Source: Streptomyces sp. NBC_00433
Lineage (GTDB): Bacteria; Actinomycetota; Actinomycetes; Streptomycetales; Streptomycetaceae
Reading direction: 5' to 3'
DNA: 64,000 nucleotides
Assembly: GCA_036015235.1 (NCBI GenBank)
Contig: CP107926.1
Location: forward strand, 5,661,501-5,725,500
Shown: positions 7,857 through 16,620 of the stretch, piece after piece
Layout of the letters: each line of letters begins with the position of its first letter
Numbering within the stretch: position 1 is the stretch's first letter
Program-made: the position numbers and the translations under genes
The notes under the pieces: model-generated
The model's input: only the letters and a program-made list of their open reading frames with translations
Database searches by the model: none
What the model was told of the DNA's origin: nothing

Positions 7857-9947
7857 CTACGGGATGCGCCGCCCGTGTGCGTCCGGCACGCCGGACTTCC
7901 GCAGGAAGTAGGCGTTGACCTGGTCCCGCCACTCCTCCGCGCACCGCACCTGCTCGTCCAGGCGGTCGAGCACCCGCGCGTGCAGGGCCGCGTCCACCAG
8001 GCCCGTACCGGCCAACCCCCGCCAGTGCGCGCGCATGTGCGCCGCCTCGTCGGCGCCCGCGAAGTGCGTGTCGTAGATGTGCTGGACCACCGTGGCACCC
8101 GAGTGCAGCACATGCCCGTACGGCACGTGGTGGAAGAACAGCAGCAGTTCGTCGGGGCACCGCTCCGCCGACTCGTAGACCTCCGACCAGGGCCGCGGGT
8201 ACTGCCCGGTGTAGCCGGTGCCCGTCGCCCGGGTGCGGTCCACGCCGATGCCGTCGCGGTCGGCGTAGTGGTAGGTGCCCCACGGGGTGTACTCGTAGCC
8301 GTCCACGTCAGGGCCGTAGTGGTGCCCGGGGCGCACCATGAAGCCGACGCCGAGCGGCGCGGTGTAGCGCTCGTACGTCCGCCACGAGCCGTCCATCATC
8401 GAATGCAGCACCCGGCGCAGCGGCGCCGGGTCGCGGGACAGCAGCGGCACGAAGGTCAGGTCGATCCACTCGTCCAGCAGCGCGACCGGGTCGGCGCGGG
8501 GGTCCCAGGCGAGCCGCCCGAAGGCGTAGAGGTTGGCCTGCGCGAGCGGGTGCCCGGTCCAGTACGGGTCGTCGCCGACGTTGGACACCGCGACCAGGCC
8601 GCCGCCCGCGGCGGGGCCCGCCGCCAGCGCCGCGACCGTACGCCCGTCGCCGTCCTCGCCCCACGGCCGGAATCCGAGGACCTCGCTCCACATCGGGCCC
8701 AGATAGCAGACGTGTCGCTGCTGCCCGGTGTATTCCTGCGTGACCTGCAATTCCACCGCGAGCCTGGTGGCCGGTATCGCCGCGATCACCGGCGAGACCG
8801 GCTCGCGGGCCTGGAAGTCCATCGGGCCGTGCTTGACCTGGAGCACCACGTTCGCGGCGAACTCGCCGTCCAGCGGGGCGAAATGGTCGTAGGCCGCGCG
8901 CGCCCGGTCCGTCGACCGGTCGCGCCAGTCCTGCGTGTGGTTGTAGACGAAGGCCCGCCAGTGGACCTCGCCGCCGAAGGGCGCGAGCGCCTCGGCGAGC
9001 ATGTTGGCGCCGTCGGCGTGGCTGCGCCCGTAGGTGAAAGGCCCCGGCTGGCCCTCGGAGTCGGCCTTCACCACGAAACCGCCGAAGTCCGGTATCGCCT
9101 CGTGGACCCGGGCGGCGGCCTCGCCCCACCACGCCCGCACATCGCCGTCCAGCGGGTCGGCGGTCGGCAGCCCGCCGAGCAGCACGGGCGAGGCGAAGTT
9201 GACCGACAGGTGCAGCCGGATGCCGTACGGGCGGAAGACGTCCGCGAGGTCGGCGACATCGCCGAGCCGCTCGGTCAGCAGCCGCGTCTCCGCGGTGTGC
9301 ACGTTGACGTTGTTCACCGACACCGCGTTGATCCCGGTGGCCGCGAGCAGCCGCGCGTACGCCCGCACCCGCGGCAGGTCGCCGCGCGGGCCGCCGTCGC
9401 GCCAGAAGATCGACCCGCCCGCGTAGCCGCGCTCGACATGGCCCATCACCGGGTGGACGTCGAGGTTGTCCCAGTGGTCCAGCATGCGGGTGCGCATGGC
9501 GGGGCGGTGGGCCGCGGCGGGGACGTCGCCCCCCTCGGCGCCGCTGCCCTCGAAGGCCGACTCGCCGAGCCGCACCACGTGGAAGAGGCCGTAGAGCAGC
9601 CCGGCCGGCGCGTCGGCGAGCACGACGGTGACACCGCCGCGCCGGGCGAGCAGGAAGCCCTCGTCGCCGAGCGGGCCCTCCGCGCTGCCCGCCGGCACCT
9701 GCGCCGCCTCGGGCAGCGCGGGCTCCGCGCCGGTCAGCGCGAGGACCAGGTCGTAAGGCCCCGCCTCGTCGCCAGGCTCGCGCCCCACCCGGCCCCCGTA
9801 GGCGGCACAGGCCCGCGCCACCTCCGCGTGCACCGTCCCGGCCAGTGGCCCGGCCCCCTGCACCAGGATCCGGCGGGAGCCGAGCGCCCGGAAAGCCTCG
9901 GACGGCAGCCAGGCCGCGTGTACGTCGGTCGTCACGTCCATGCTCAC
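7857..9947 (-). CDS. GH67 alpha-glucuronidase
   Basis: A 696-residue enzyme that removes (4-O-methyl)glucuronic acid from the non-reducing end of glucuronoxylo-oligosaccharides. It has the N-terminal alpha/beta domain, barrel and C-terminal helical domain typical of GH67. The catalytic residues are conserved: Glu298 in [12 protein letters not shown] is the acid, and Asp377 (VKHGPMDFQ) and Glu405 (LQVTQEYTG) are the base pair. The 377-405 spacing matches the 28-residue spacing in characterised GlcA67 enzymes. The GTG at 9947 and an ATG at 9941 are both possible starts; neither has a strong ribosome site. There is no signal peptide, as usual for GH67. A CGAAA-TG-TTTCG site at 10068 upstream suggests control by the same LacI protein. 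Confidence 0.95.
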   Translation of the reverse strand: MSMDVTTDVHAAWLPSEAFRALGSRRILVQGAGPLAGTVHAEVARACAAYGGRVGREPGDEAGPYDLVLALTGAEPALPEAAQVPAGSAEGPLGDEGFLLARRGGVTVVLADAPAGLLYGLFHVVRLGESAFEGSGAEGGDVPAAAHRPAMRTRMLDHWDNLDVHPVMGHVERGYAGGSIFWRDGGPRGDLPRVRAYARLLAATGINAVSVNNVNVHTAETRLLTERLGDVADLADVFRPYGIRLHLSVNFASPVLLGGLPTADPLDGDVRAWWGEAAARVHEAIPDFGGFVVKADSEGQPGPFTYGRSHADGANMLAEALAPFGGEVHWRAFVYNHTQDWRDRSTDRARAAYDHFAPLDGEFAANVVLQVKHGPMDFQAREPVSPVIAAIPATRLAVELQVTQEYTGQQRHVCYLGPMWSEVLGFRPWGEDGDGRTVAALAAGPAAGGGLVAVSNVGDDPYWTGHPLAQANLYAFGRLAWDPRADPVALLDEWIDLTFVPLLSRDPAPLRRVLHSMMDGSWRTYERYTAPLGVGFMVRPGHHYGPDVDGYEYTPWGTYHYADRDGIGVDRTRATGTGYTGQYPRPWSEVYESAERCPDELLLFFHHVPYGHVLHSGATVVQHIYDTHFAGADEAAHMRAHWRGLAGTGLVDAALHARVLDRLDEQVRCAEEWRDQVNAYFLRKSGVPDAHGRRIP

Positions 9948-10067
9948 GGAGATTCCCGCCTCACTCGCCTGCCCGGCCGTCGTGGCGCCGGCCCGCAGCC
10001 GAATCTACAGAGGAGGAATAGGCAGGTAAACGCCCAGGTCATCACGGGTGTGAAAAGTCTGCGGCAG

Positions 10068-10079
10068 CGAAATGTTTCG
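10068..10079. promoter_or_regulatory. LacI-type operator candidate 3 (CGAAATGTTTCG)
   Basis: Arms identical to the sites at 5885 and 6050 but with a 2-bp centre. It lies 121 bases upstream of the GH67 start in the otherwise empty interval 9948-10162. The different spacing makes it weaker evidence than the other two. Confidence 0.55.
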
Positions 10080-10162
10080 AGGCTCCGGTATTCGCGCGGG
10101 TGACTTACGGACCGGTTTCTCCGAGTGCGGGAATTCCGCCGGGGCGGCGCCTTCGCCGGCCG

Positions 10163-11590
10163 TCAGGGGCCGCCCCCGATGGTCACCACGCGAGCCCAGT
10201 CGGGCGGAGCGCCCCGGGTGTAGAAGACGGTGTCGTCGTCGTACGGGCGGGTGGTGGGGGCGCGGCGGAAGAGGCCGACGACGGTCCTGCACGACGGGCG
10301 GGCCTCGGGCCACGGAGTGTGCCCGTCGGTCAGGGCCACGACGACGTCGGGGGCGGGCCGCGAGCGCAGGGCCCTGGCGAAGCCCTCGCGCAGGTCCGTA
10401 CCGCCGCCGCCGACCAGCGGGATGCCTTCCGCGCTGCACAGCCGGTGCACCTCCCCGGCCGCCGCGTCGCAGGACAGCACGCTCACCAGGTCCCTGCGGC
10501 CGCCCACCGCCCGCGAGATGGCGGCGACTTCGAGCAGCGCGCTGCCCAACTCGTCGTCGCTGACCGACCCCGAGGTGTCGATGACCACGCACACCCGGGG
10601 CGGCCTGCGCCGCAGGCTCGGCAGGACCGCGCCGGGCACGCTCGCCGAGCGGCGCGACGGCCGGCCGTAGCTGTAGTCCTCGCCCGCGCCGCCGGCGGAG
10701 GCCGCCGAGCGGATCGCCGCACCCAGCAGGTCCCGCCAGGGCTGCGGCGGATGGAAGGCCTCCTCCGCCCACCGCCGCCACGACTCGGGCGCGTCGCCGG
10801 GACGGGCGTTGATGCCCTGCGCGACCCGGAAGCGCACCGCGTCCCGCTCCTGCGGGGTCAGCCCGTGCGCGCCGTCAGGACCGAGGTCCCACTCCCGGGC
10901 GGCCCCGTCGACGCCGCTGCCGCAGTCCAGCCAGGCCAGCCGCTCGGTGCGCGGCCCGAGCCGGATCTGCCGCAGGTAGTCCTCCATCAACTCGCCCTCG
11001 CGCAGCCCCAGCAGGCGCGGCGTGACCGCCCCTTTCGGCTCGGCCAGGCCCTCGCCGAAGGCGTCGTCGTTGATCTCGCAGTCCGCCGCGATGTTCATCC
11101 GCAACCGCTCGGCCGGCCCGGTCAGCCCCTCCTTGCGCGCGACCCGGTCGCCGCGGCCGTGGTGGTCGCGCAGCAGATGCGACACCTCGTGCACCCAGAC
11201 CCCCGCCAGCTCCTCGACCGGGGTGATGTCGACGAAGACCGGTGAGGCGTAGCACCGCCAGTGCCGGTCGACGGCCATCGTCGGCACCGCCCGCGAGGCG
11301 ACGGCATGCAGGGCGAAGAGGGCTGACGCCAGGTAGGGCCGGGAGCGGGCGGCGTAGAGGCGGGCGGTGAAGAGCTTGTCGAAGTCGAGCGCGGGCGGGG
11401 CGGCGTCGGCGCGCCTCGGGCGGGGCACGGGGGAGCGCGGCCTGCGGATGTCGCGGGGGGTGGGGAAATGGCGCGAGGCCGTCGGGGGGCCGTCTGCGGC
11501 CGAGGGCGGCGGGGGCGTGCGGGCGGGGCCGTGGGAGGTCGGGCCCCCGTCTTCGGCGTCCCTGGACGGGGGGATCGTGCGGGCCGTCAT
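10163..11590 (-). CDS. putative metallopeptidase-VWA protein (DUF2201-like)
   Basis: A 475-residue protein with two parts. After a Pro-rich, disordered N-terminus (1-65) comes a zincin-like domain with WVHEVSHLL, an HExxH motif at 134-138. The C-terminal VWA-like domain has the metal-ion site DTSGS at 338-342 and GGGGTD further on. This architecture is known from DUF2201 proteins, which accompany MoxR-type ATPases. The ATG overlaps the upstream stop (ATGA at 11587-11590), so it is coupled to the MoxR gene. By analogy with other MoxR-VWA pairs, the ATPase may remodel a target gripped by the VWA domain. Whether the HExxH site is proteolytic is unknown. No signal or membrane segment is seen. Confidence 0.85.
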   Translation of the reverse strand: MTARTIPPSRDAEDGGPTSHGPARTPPPPSAADGPPTASRHFPTPRDIRRPRSPVPRPRRADAAPPALDFDKLFTARLYAARSRPYLASALFALHAVASRAVPTMAVDRHWRCYASPVFVDITPVEELAGVWVHEVSHLLRDHHGRGDRVARKEGLTGPAERLRMNIAADCEINDDAFGEGLAEPKGAVTPRLLGLREGELMEDYLRQIRLGPRTERLAWLDCGSGVDGAAREWDLGPDGAHGLTPQERDAVRFRVAQGINARPGDAPESWRRWAEEAFHPPQPWRDLLGAAIRSAASAGGAGEDYSYGRPSRRSASVPGAVLPSLRRRPPRVCVVIDTSGSVSDDELGSALLEVAAISRAVGGRRDLVSVLSCDAAAGEVHRLCSAEGIPLVGGGGTDLREGFARALRSRPAPDVVVALTDGHTPWPEARPSCRTVVGLFRRAPTTRPYDDDTVFYTRGAPPDWARVVTIGGGP

Positions 11591-12828
11591 CGGGTGGCCT
11601 TCGACGTCTGGGCGACCCGGGCCGCGGTGCGGTCGGCGCGGCGGGACATCGTCACGGCCCCGGCGAGGCGCTCGATGGACGCCGGTACGGCCCAGTCCTC
11701 GCGCCGCAGGGTGGCCAGCGTCGTCGCGGGCACGACCACCAGGTCGGGGGCGCCGGTCTCCAACGCTCTCACCAGCACCGCCCATGCCGCGTCCCAGCGC
11801 TCCCGGTCGGGCCGCTCCCGCACCGCCGCGACCACCCCGTCGAGCACCGCCTGCCGCAGGTCACCGCGCTCGGGCAGCACCGCTCCCGCCGGGTCGGCGA
11901 GCAGCGTCTCGGGGTCGGGCAGGTCCATCCGGTCGAGCCCGGCGAGCAGTTCGAGCCCGGGGCCGTCCCCGACCGTGCCGCGTACCAGCAGCGACAGCAC
12001 CTCCCGCGAGGAATCCGCAGCGGTGGCGAAGGCGATGAGCCGCAGCGTCATCTCCCAGCTCCTCGGCGACGGCCAGGCACCGCCCCTGCGCGCCTCGCCG
12101 GCGGGCAGCCGGTGGACGAGTCCGGGCCGCGCGGTCAGGAACCCGCACACCGCCCGGCGGGCGAAGGCCACGGCGTCCGCCAGGCCGTCGGACCCGAGCC
12201 GCGGCAGCGTCGCCCGCGGCCACGTACCGCCGAGGCCGCGGACGACGACGTCGTGGTCGTGCGTCCACTGGAGGTGGACGAACCGGTTGGCCAGCGGCGG
12301 GCTCAGCTCCCAGCCGTCCGCGGCCGAGGACCGCGGATTGGCCGCCGCCACGATCCTTACTCCCGGCGGCAGTCGGAGCGCGCCGATCCGCCGCTCCAGC
12401 ACCAGCCTGAGCAGCGCGGCCTGCACGGCGGGCGGCGCGGTGGACAGCTCGTCCAGGAACAGCAGCCCGCGCCCCGCCCGGACCAGCCGGACCGCCCAGT
12501 CCGGCGGGGCCATCGGCACGCCCTGCCCGGCGGGGTCGTCGCCGACGACGGGCAGCCCGGAGAAGTCGGACGGCTCGTGCACGCTGGCGATCACGGTGGT
12601 GAGGGGGAGTTCGAGTGCCGCGGCGAGCTGGGTGAGGGCCGCGGTCTTGCCGATGCCCGGCTCGCCCCAGAGCAGCACCGGCAGGTCGGCGGCGACCGCC
12701 AGCGTCAGGGCCTCCAGCTGGATGTCGGGCCGCGGTTCCGTGGCCGTGTCGCCGAGCAGGGCGAGGAGGTCGGCGGCGAGGTCGAGTTGGGAGGTGGTGG
12801 TGGAGGTGGAAGTGGTACATGTCGGCAT
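11587..12828 (-). CDS. MoxR-family AAA+ ATPase
   Basis: A 413-residue AAA+ ATPase. Walker A is GEPGIGKT (55-62, Lys61) and Walker B is LLFLDELSTAP (Asp126, Glu127). Sensor-1-like AAANPRSSAADG and LANRF follow, as in MoxR/YehL-type chaperone ATPases. The ATG at 12828 has only a weak AGGTGA ribosome site. It overlaps the VWA gene by 4 bp. A 454-residue protein of unknown function lies directly upstream on the same strand, and the three appear to form one unit. The likely role is ATP-driven assembly or remodelling of an unknown target. Confidence 0.93.
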   Translation of the reverse strand: MPTCTTSTSTTTSQLDLAADLLALLGDTATEPRPDIQLEALTLAVAADLPVLLWGEPGIGKTAALTQLAAALELPLTTVIASVHEPSDFSGLPVVGDDPAGQGVPMAPPDWAVRLVRAGRGLLFLDELSTAPPAVQAALLRLVLERRIGALRLPPGVRIVAAANPRSSAADGWELSPPLANRFVHLQWTHDHDVVVRGLGGTWPRATLPRLGSDGLADAVAFARRAVCGFLTARPGLVHRLPAGEARRGGAWPSPRSWEMTLRLIAFATAADSSREVLSLLVRGTVGDGPGLELLAGLDRMDLPDPETLLADPAGAVLPERGDLRQAVLDGVVAAVRERPDRERWDAAWAVLVRALETGAPDLVVVPATTLATLRREDWAVPASIERLAGAVTMSRRADRTAARVAQTSKATR

Positions 12829-12902
12829 ATGTGGTCACCTTGGGTTCGTGGCGGGCCGCGCGCGGGCGCGGCGGGGCGGACGTCGGGGGCCTTCGTGGCT
12901 CA

Positions 12903-12970
12903 GCGGGTGGACCGGCTCAGCGGGCGGACCGGCTTGGTGGGTGGACCGGCTTGGTGGACGGACCGGCTCA
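12903..12970. repeat. 17-bp tandem repeat, four copies
   Basis: Four consecutive 17-bp units start at 12903, 12920, 12937 and 12954 (consensus GYGGRYGGACCGGCTYR). The last unit supplies the stop codon of the minus-strand gene that ends at 12968. The array fills most of the spacer before the MoxR start. Confidence 0.85.
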
Positions 12971-14332
12971 GCGGTGGTGTGCGAGGCGCGGGCGGGTGCG
13001 GTAGTCGGCGAGGCGGCGGATCTCTTCCCGGGAAGCGCGGTGGACGGGGGCGGACTTCGGGCCCGGCCACGGGTCCCACAGGTCGGACCGGTAGAGGCCG
13101 TGGGCGACCTTGCGCTGCGCCGCCGACTCCAACTCGTCCCGCAGGTCGCCGTCGCGCAGCACCGCCCCGTCGCCGAGCAGCCCCTCGACCAGGGCCACCG
13201 CGGCCGCGGTGTCGCCGTGGTCGAGGCGCTCCCGTACCTCGGGCAGGCAGTCGGGGCGCCGGTGGGCGGTGTCGATCGCCAGCAGGCAGGGCATCGGCGT
13301 ACCGGTCAGCGCGGCCAGCAGCTCTTCCCTGCGCAGCTCGTCCCGGTCGTGGTCCAGCGCGGTGAGCACACCGCCGACCAGGTCGATCCGGTGCCGCGCG
13401 CCGCGGCAGACGACGATCCGCGGCTGCCCGGCCGGGTCCGGCGGCGCCGACCAGTCGGACGCGGTGCGCCCGGGTACGAGGGCCGCGGCGACCAGCGGGT
13501 GCAGCAGCTCGGGGGCGATCAACTCGGCCCTGAGCAGCTCCAGATCGGGCGCCATCCAGGTCGCCGCGTCGGGCAGCAGGGGCATGGTGGCGGCGCTTTC
13601 CCCGGGCCACGGCGTGATGCGCGGTGCGTCGCCGCCGCCCCCGTCCACGTGCACGACCAGCCGGCGGCGGCCGCCGAGCCGTACGGCGACGGGACCGGTG
13701 GACCGCCCCTCGGCCCGCAGCACGAGCGCCGCCTCGGCCGGCCAGCGGTCCACCGCGCAGCCGGGGCCCGGCGGCACCAGCGGATGGTCGAGGCCGGTCC
13801 CCGCCCGTAGCGGCAGCTCATGGGCCAGGTCGGCGTCCCACAGGTGCCGGTGCAGGTCGAGCCGGAAGCGCCGGTCGGGGCTGCGGTGCGGGTGCCGCCG
13901 TGCGCCCGGTTCGATCCGGGCGCCGTCCCACAGAGCGAGGCTGATCCGCTGCCCGGCGTCCGCCCACGGGGGCGGTGTCCTGGCCACCAACCGCACCTGG
14001 CCCTCGGCGGTTTCGTACCGCGCCAGTGCGACGGTCAGCCCCGGCCGCAGCAAGCCGTCGGGGGCGGCCCTCGGCATGTGCCAGCGCAGCAGGTCGGGAG
14101 CGAGCCGCCGCAGATCGGCCCGTAGGCGCGCGGCCAACTCCCGGCCGTGGGTGCGCGCGACGGAGCGTGGAGTGAATTCGACGTCGAGACCGGCGGCAGC
14201 GCATGCCCCCGCCCAGTCGCCGGAAAGCCGGCGGGCGGTCGCGGTCTCGATCATGGGGGCCGGCACGGCGAACGTGCGCACGCGCAGCCACAGGGAAAGC
14301 CGGGACTCCGTCTTCGCGATCTCGGTGGGCAT
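12968..14332 (-). CDS. unknown protein encoded upstream of the MoxR-VWA pair
   Basis: A 454-residue cytoplasmic protein that I do not recognise as a named family. The ATG at 14332 is preferred because AGGTGAG ends 5 bases upstream; a GTG at 14338 lies too close to it. There are no signal peptide or membrane segments and no nucleotide-binding motif. The sequence is Arg/Leu-rich, with a beta-rich middle (VRLVARTPPPW, RRRLVVHVDGGGG) and a helical C-terminus. Co-orientation with the MoxR and metallopeptidase-VWA genes suggests it is the third component or substrate adaptor of that set. That is inference from position only. Confidence 0.7.
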   Translation of the reverse strand: MPTEIAKTESRLSLWLRVRTFAVPAPMIETATARRLSGDWAGACAAAGLDVEFTPRSVARTHGRELAARLRADLRRLAPDLLRWHMPRAAPDGLLRPGLTVALARYETAEGQVRLVARTPPPWADAGQRISLALWDGARIEPGARRHPHRSPDRRFRLDLHRHLWDADLAHELPLRAGTGLDHPLVPPGPGCAVDRWPAEAALVLRAEGRSTGPVAVRLGGRRRLVVHVDGGGGDAPRITPWPGESAATMPLLPDAATWMAPDLELLRAELIAPELLHPLVAAALVPGRTASDWSAPPDPAGQPRIVVCRGARHRIDLVGGVLTALDHDRDELRREELLAALTGTPMPCLLAIDTAHRRPDCLPEVRERLDHGDTAAAVALVEGLLGDGAVLRDGDLRDELESAAQRKVAHGLYRSDLWDPWPGPKSAPVHRASREEIRRLADYRTRPRLAHHR

Positions 14333-14469
14333 CAGCACTCACCTTGCGCGGACGGGTCCCCCAATCTGCTGAGAGATGAAGTCGTCATTGTGAGCAAGCG
14401 TAGCGCCCACCGGGGCCGGCTGTCAGTCCCCGTTTCGCCGCCCCGGCGCGGCCCGAGCCCGGGGCGGGC

Positions 14470-14670
14470 TCACAGGCCCAGGTCGAGGGCCAGGCAGGAG
14501 TAGGAGATGAGCGACCGCTCGGGGGCGTAGTCGTCGGTCGGCTTCGGGGCGGGGGTCTGCTCCTCGACCATGGCCTCGAAGGGGATGCGCTCGGGCAGAG
14601 CGCCGAAACGGGCGTGGCGTGCTGCCGCGGCGGTGTCCCTGATGCTGACGCTGATGGTCTCCATCGTCAT
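14470..14670 (-). CDS. small peptide of unknown function (66 residues)
   Basis: A short open frame starts at ATG 14670 with GGAG 6 bases upstream. The product begins METISVSIRDTAAAARHARF after two residues, has an acidic, Pro-rich middle, and ends SLISYSCLALDLGL. There is no signal peptide. The charged helix followed by a distinct Ser/Cys-containing tail resembles the layout of a leader-plus-core RiPP precursor, but no modifying enzyme is adjacent. It lies 138 bp upstream of the unknown gene ending at 12968, on the same strand. I do not recognise the family. Confidence 0.55.
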   Translation of the reverse strand: MTMETISVSIRDTAAAARHARFGALPERIPFEAMVEEQTPAPKPTDDYAPERSLISYSCLALDLGL

Positions 14671-14805
14671 TCTCCGCTCCGTGCCGGGCGGGCGCGTCCG
14701 GGCGCCCGCGTACGCAAGACTGCCACCCCGCTCGTCACCGGTCAAGGTGGTGACGCGGTCGGCGGTCCGGCGCCGGGCCGGTTCATGTCCGGGCCCGGCC
14801 CCGGC

Positions 14806-15402
14806 TCAGCGGACGCCGGACAGCAGATTGCGGACGAGCGTGTCGGCGAAGTCGGCGTCAAGCGGGCGCGCGGGCAGCAGCAGGCGGTGGTAGCAGGCGC
14901 CCCAGAGCTGGTCGACCAGGCTCTCCAGGTCCACGTCGGGGCGGAGCTGGCCGGCGTCGCGGGCGGTGCGCAGCCGGGCCACCGCCAGGGCGCGGCGGGG
15001 GAGCGTGTAGCGCTCGGCGAAGGCGGCGGCGAGGTCGGGGTCGGACTGGGCGGCGCCGACGAGTTCGGCGACGACCGGGCCGTGCTCGCGGGAGGTGAGG
15101 AAGCCGACGAAGGCGTGCAGCTGCCGGGTGAGGTCGGCTTCGAGGTCGCCGGTGTCGTCGAAGGCGAAGGTCTGCTCGGTCGCGGCGAAGTAGGCGTCGA
15201 AGGCGAGCGCGCCCGGCGAGGGCCACCACTTGTAGAGGGTCATCTTGCTGGCCCCGGCCCGGGTCGCGACCTTCTCGAAGGTGATGTCGCGCAGGCCGTT
15301 CTCCAGCAGCATCGCGCCGGCCGCGGCGAGGACGGCCGCGCGGACCTCGGCGGCCGGGCGGCGGCCGCGCCCGGGGCGCGCGGCGGCGGTCTCTGCGGTC
15401 AC
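14806..15402 (-). CDS. TetR-family repressor
   Basis: A 198-residue regulator. The HTH is in ITFEKVATRAGASKMTLYKWW (about 40-60), followed by a TetR C-terminal ligand domain. The GTG start at 15402 has AAGGAAGGAG 8 bases upstream. It is divergent from an SDR gene starting at 15591, with two related palindromes between them, so it most likely represses the SDR gene and itself. The ligand is unknown. Confidence 0.93.
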   Translation of the reverse strand: MTAETAAARPGRGRRPAAEVRAAVLAAAGAMLLENGLRDITFEKVATRAGASKMTLYKWWPSPGALAFDAYFAATEQTFAFDDTGDLEADLTRQLHAFVGFLTSREHGPVVAELVGAAQSDPDLAAAFAERYTLPRRALAVARLRTARDAGQLRPDVDLESLVDQLWGACYHRLLLPARPLDADFADTLVRNLLSGVR

Positions 15403-15521
15403 GGCGGTGACTCCTTCCTTCCGGCTTCCGGCTTCCGGGGCTGGGGCGCCCGGGTCCCTCGGTCCCGGGCCTTCGGGACCCGGGCGTCCCGGCGGCGCGG
15501 GCCCTGGCTGTTTGCGTTATA

Positions 15522-15564
15522 TGGACGATCAGTCTACATTCATTGATGTGGACGGATCGTCCAC
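15522..15564. promoter_or_regulatory. paired TetR-type operators between the TetR and SDR genes
   Basis: A perfect 17-bp inverted repeat, GTGGACG-GAT-CGTCCAC, spans 15548-15564. An imperfect second copy, TGGACGATCAGTCTACA, spans 15522-15538; the centres are 26 bp apart. The TGGAC/GTCCA arms are typical of TetR sites controlling divergent genes. Confidence 0.7.
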
Positions 15565-15590
15565 ATAGCGCTTCGCGAGGAGGTCCCGCC

Positions 15591-16343
15591 ATGACAGACA
15601 CCCCGACCGCCGCGGCCGGCAGAGTCGCCCTGGTCACCGGTGCGTCGGGCGGCATCGGCCGCGCGGTGGCCGAACGGCTGGCCGCCGACGGCGACGCCGT
15701 CGTCGTGCTCTACAGCGGGGGCCGGCAGCGCGCCGACGAGACGGTCGCGGCCGTCACCGCCCGCGGCGGCCGGGCGATCGCGCTGCGGGCCGACGTCGCC
15801 GACGAGACGGAGATGGCCGCCGCCTTCGACCGGGCCGAGCAGGAGTTCGGCGGCGTCGACGTGGTCGTCAACACCGCGGGCGTCATGGTGCTCGCCCCGG
15901 TCGCCGAGCTGGACCTCGCGGACCTGGACCGTATGCACCGGGTCAACATCCGCGGCACCTTCGTCGTCTCGCAACTCGCCGCGCGCCGGCTGCGGTCGGG
16001 CGGCGCGCTGATCAACTTCTCGACGTCGGTGACCCGGCTCCAGCAGCCCGGTTACGCCGCCTACGCCGCCTCCAAGGGCGCGGTCGAGGCCATGACGCTG
16101 ATCCTGGCGCGCGAGCTGCGCGGCCGCGACATCACCGTGAACACCGTCGCCCCCGGCCCGACCGCCACCCCGCTCTTCCTGGAGGGCAAGCCCCAGGAGG
16201 TCGTCGACCACATCGCCGGCCTCAACCCGATGCAGCGCCTCGGCGCCCCGGCCGACATCGCCGACTCCGTCGCCTTCCTGGCCGGCCCCACCGGCCGCTG
16301 GACCAACGGCCAGACCCTCTACGTGAACGGCGGCGCGGCCTGA
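15591..16343 (+). CDS. short-chain dehydrogenase/reductase (SDR)
   Basis: A 250-residue classical SDR, NAD(P)-dependent. The cofactor motif is TGASGGIG (16-23), and the catalytic residues are Ser144, Tyr158 and Lys162 (YAASK). The NNAG motif reads NTAG. The ATG at 15591 is 7 bases after GAGGAGG; a longer upstream frame would run through the operator. The protein resembles 3-oxoacyl-ACP reductase or glucose dehydrogenase-type SDRs, but substrate cannot be read from sequence. Expression should be under the divergent TetR protein. A hairpin terminator follows at 16371. Confidence 0.93.
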   Translation: MTDTPTAAAGRVALVTGASGGIGRAVAERLAADGDAVVVLYSGGRQRADETVAAVTARGGRAIALRADVADETEMAAAFDRAEQEFGGVDVVVNTAGVMVLAPVAELDLADLDRMHRVNIRGTFVVSQLAARRLRSGGALINFSTSVTRLQQPGYAAYAASKGAVEAMTLILARELRGRDITVNTVAPGPTATPLFLEGKPQEVVDHIAGLNPMQRLGAPADIADSVAFLAGPTGRWTNGQTLYVNGGAA

Positions 16344-16370
16344 CACGCTGCGCGCGCCCGCGGCGAACGA

Positions 16371-16400
16371 CCCCCGTATCCGGCCTGGTACGGGGGCGTT
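16371..16400 (+). terminator. hairpin terminator after the SDR gene
   Basis: CCCCCGTA (16371-16378) pairs with TACGGGGG (16389-16396) around a 10-base loop and is followed by CGTTTC. Confidence 0.65.
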
Positions 16401-16449
16401 TCGGGCTGCGGGCAGGGCGGCGGGGTGGCGATCACGATGCGGACGGGCG

Positions 16450-16479
16450 TTGACGTTGCGTGCAGGGGCCAGCTAGCTT
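16450..16479 (+). promoter_or_regulatory. promoter giving a leaderless transcript for the cysteine leader peptide
   Basis: TTGACG (16450-16455), an 18-bp spacer and TAGCTT (16474-16479). The leader ATG begins 7 bases after the -10 hexamer, so transcription would start at the ATG itself. Leaderless mRNAs are common in actinomycetes. Confidence 0.65.
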
Positions 16480-16486
16480 CCTCGGC

Positions 16487-16570
16487 ATGCGGCAGCCCCA
16501 GCTCCTTCTGACGACTCGCGGTCACGTCGACCTCATGCGCGTCTGCTCCGCCGCCTGTTGCTCCTGTTGA
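16487..16570 (+). CDS. cysteine-rich leader peptide upstream of the arylsulfotransferase-like gene
   Basis: A 27-residue peptide ends HVDLMRVCSAACCSC. It matches the actinobacterial leader-peptide pattern (basic residues, HVDL, R, SA.C) found before sulfur and cysteine metabolism genes. Four of its last eight residues are Cys, a layout suited to sensing charged tRNA-Cys by ribosome stalling. It begins at the predicted transcription start and ends 197 bases before the downstream ATG. Two hairpins follow the stop directly. The family resemblance is clear; the attenuation mechanism is inferred. Confidence 0.8.
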   Translation: MRQPQLLLTTRGHVDLMRVCSAACCSC

Positions 16571-16585
16571 GCCGACAATCCCCCC

Positions 16586-16620
16586 CTCCCGTACGGGAGT
16601 TCCGCCGCGCGTGACGCGGC
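16586..16620 (+). promoter_or_regulatory. hairpins after the leader peptide (attenuator candidate)
   Basis: Stem 1 is CTCCC-GTAC-GGGAG at 16586-16599; stem 2 is GCCGCG-CGTGA-CGCGGC at 16604-16620. They start 16 bases after the leader stop, where a stalled or released ribosome could change folding. There is no clear U-run, so a translational or Rho-dependent switch is as likely as intrinsic termination. Confidence 0.45.
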
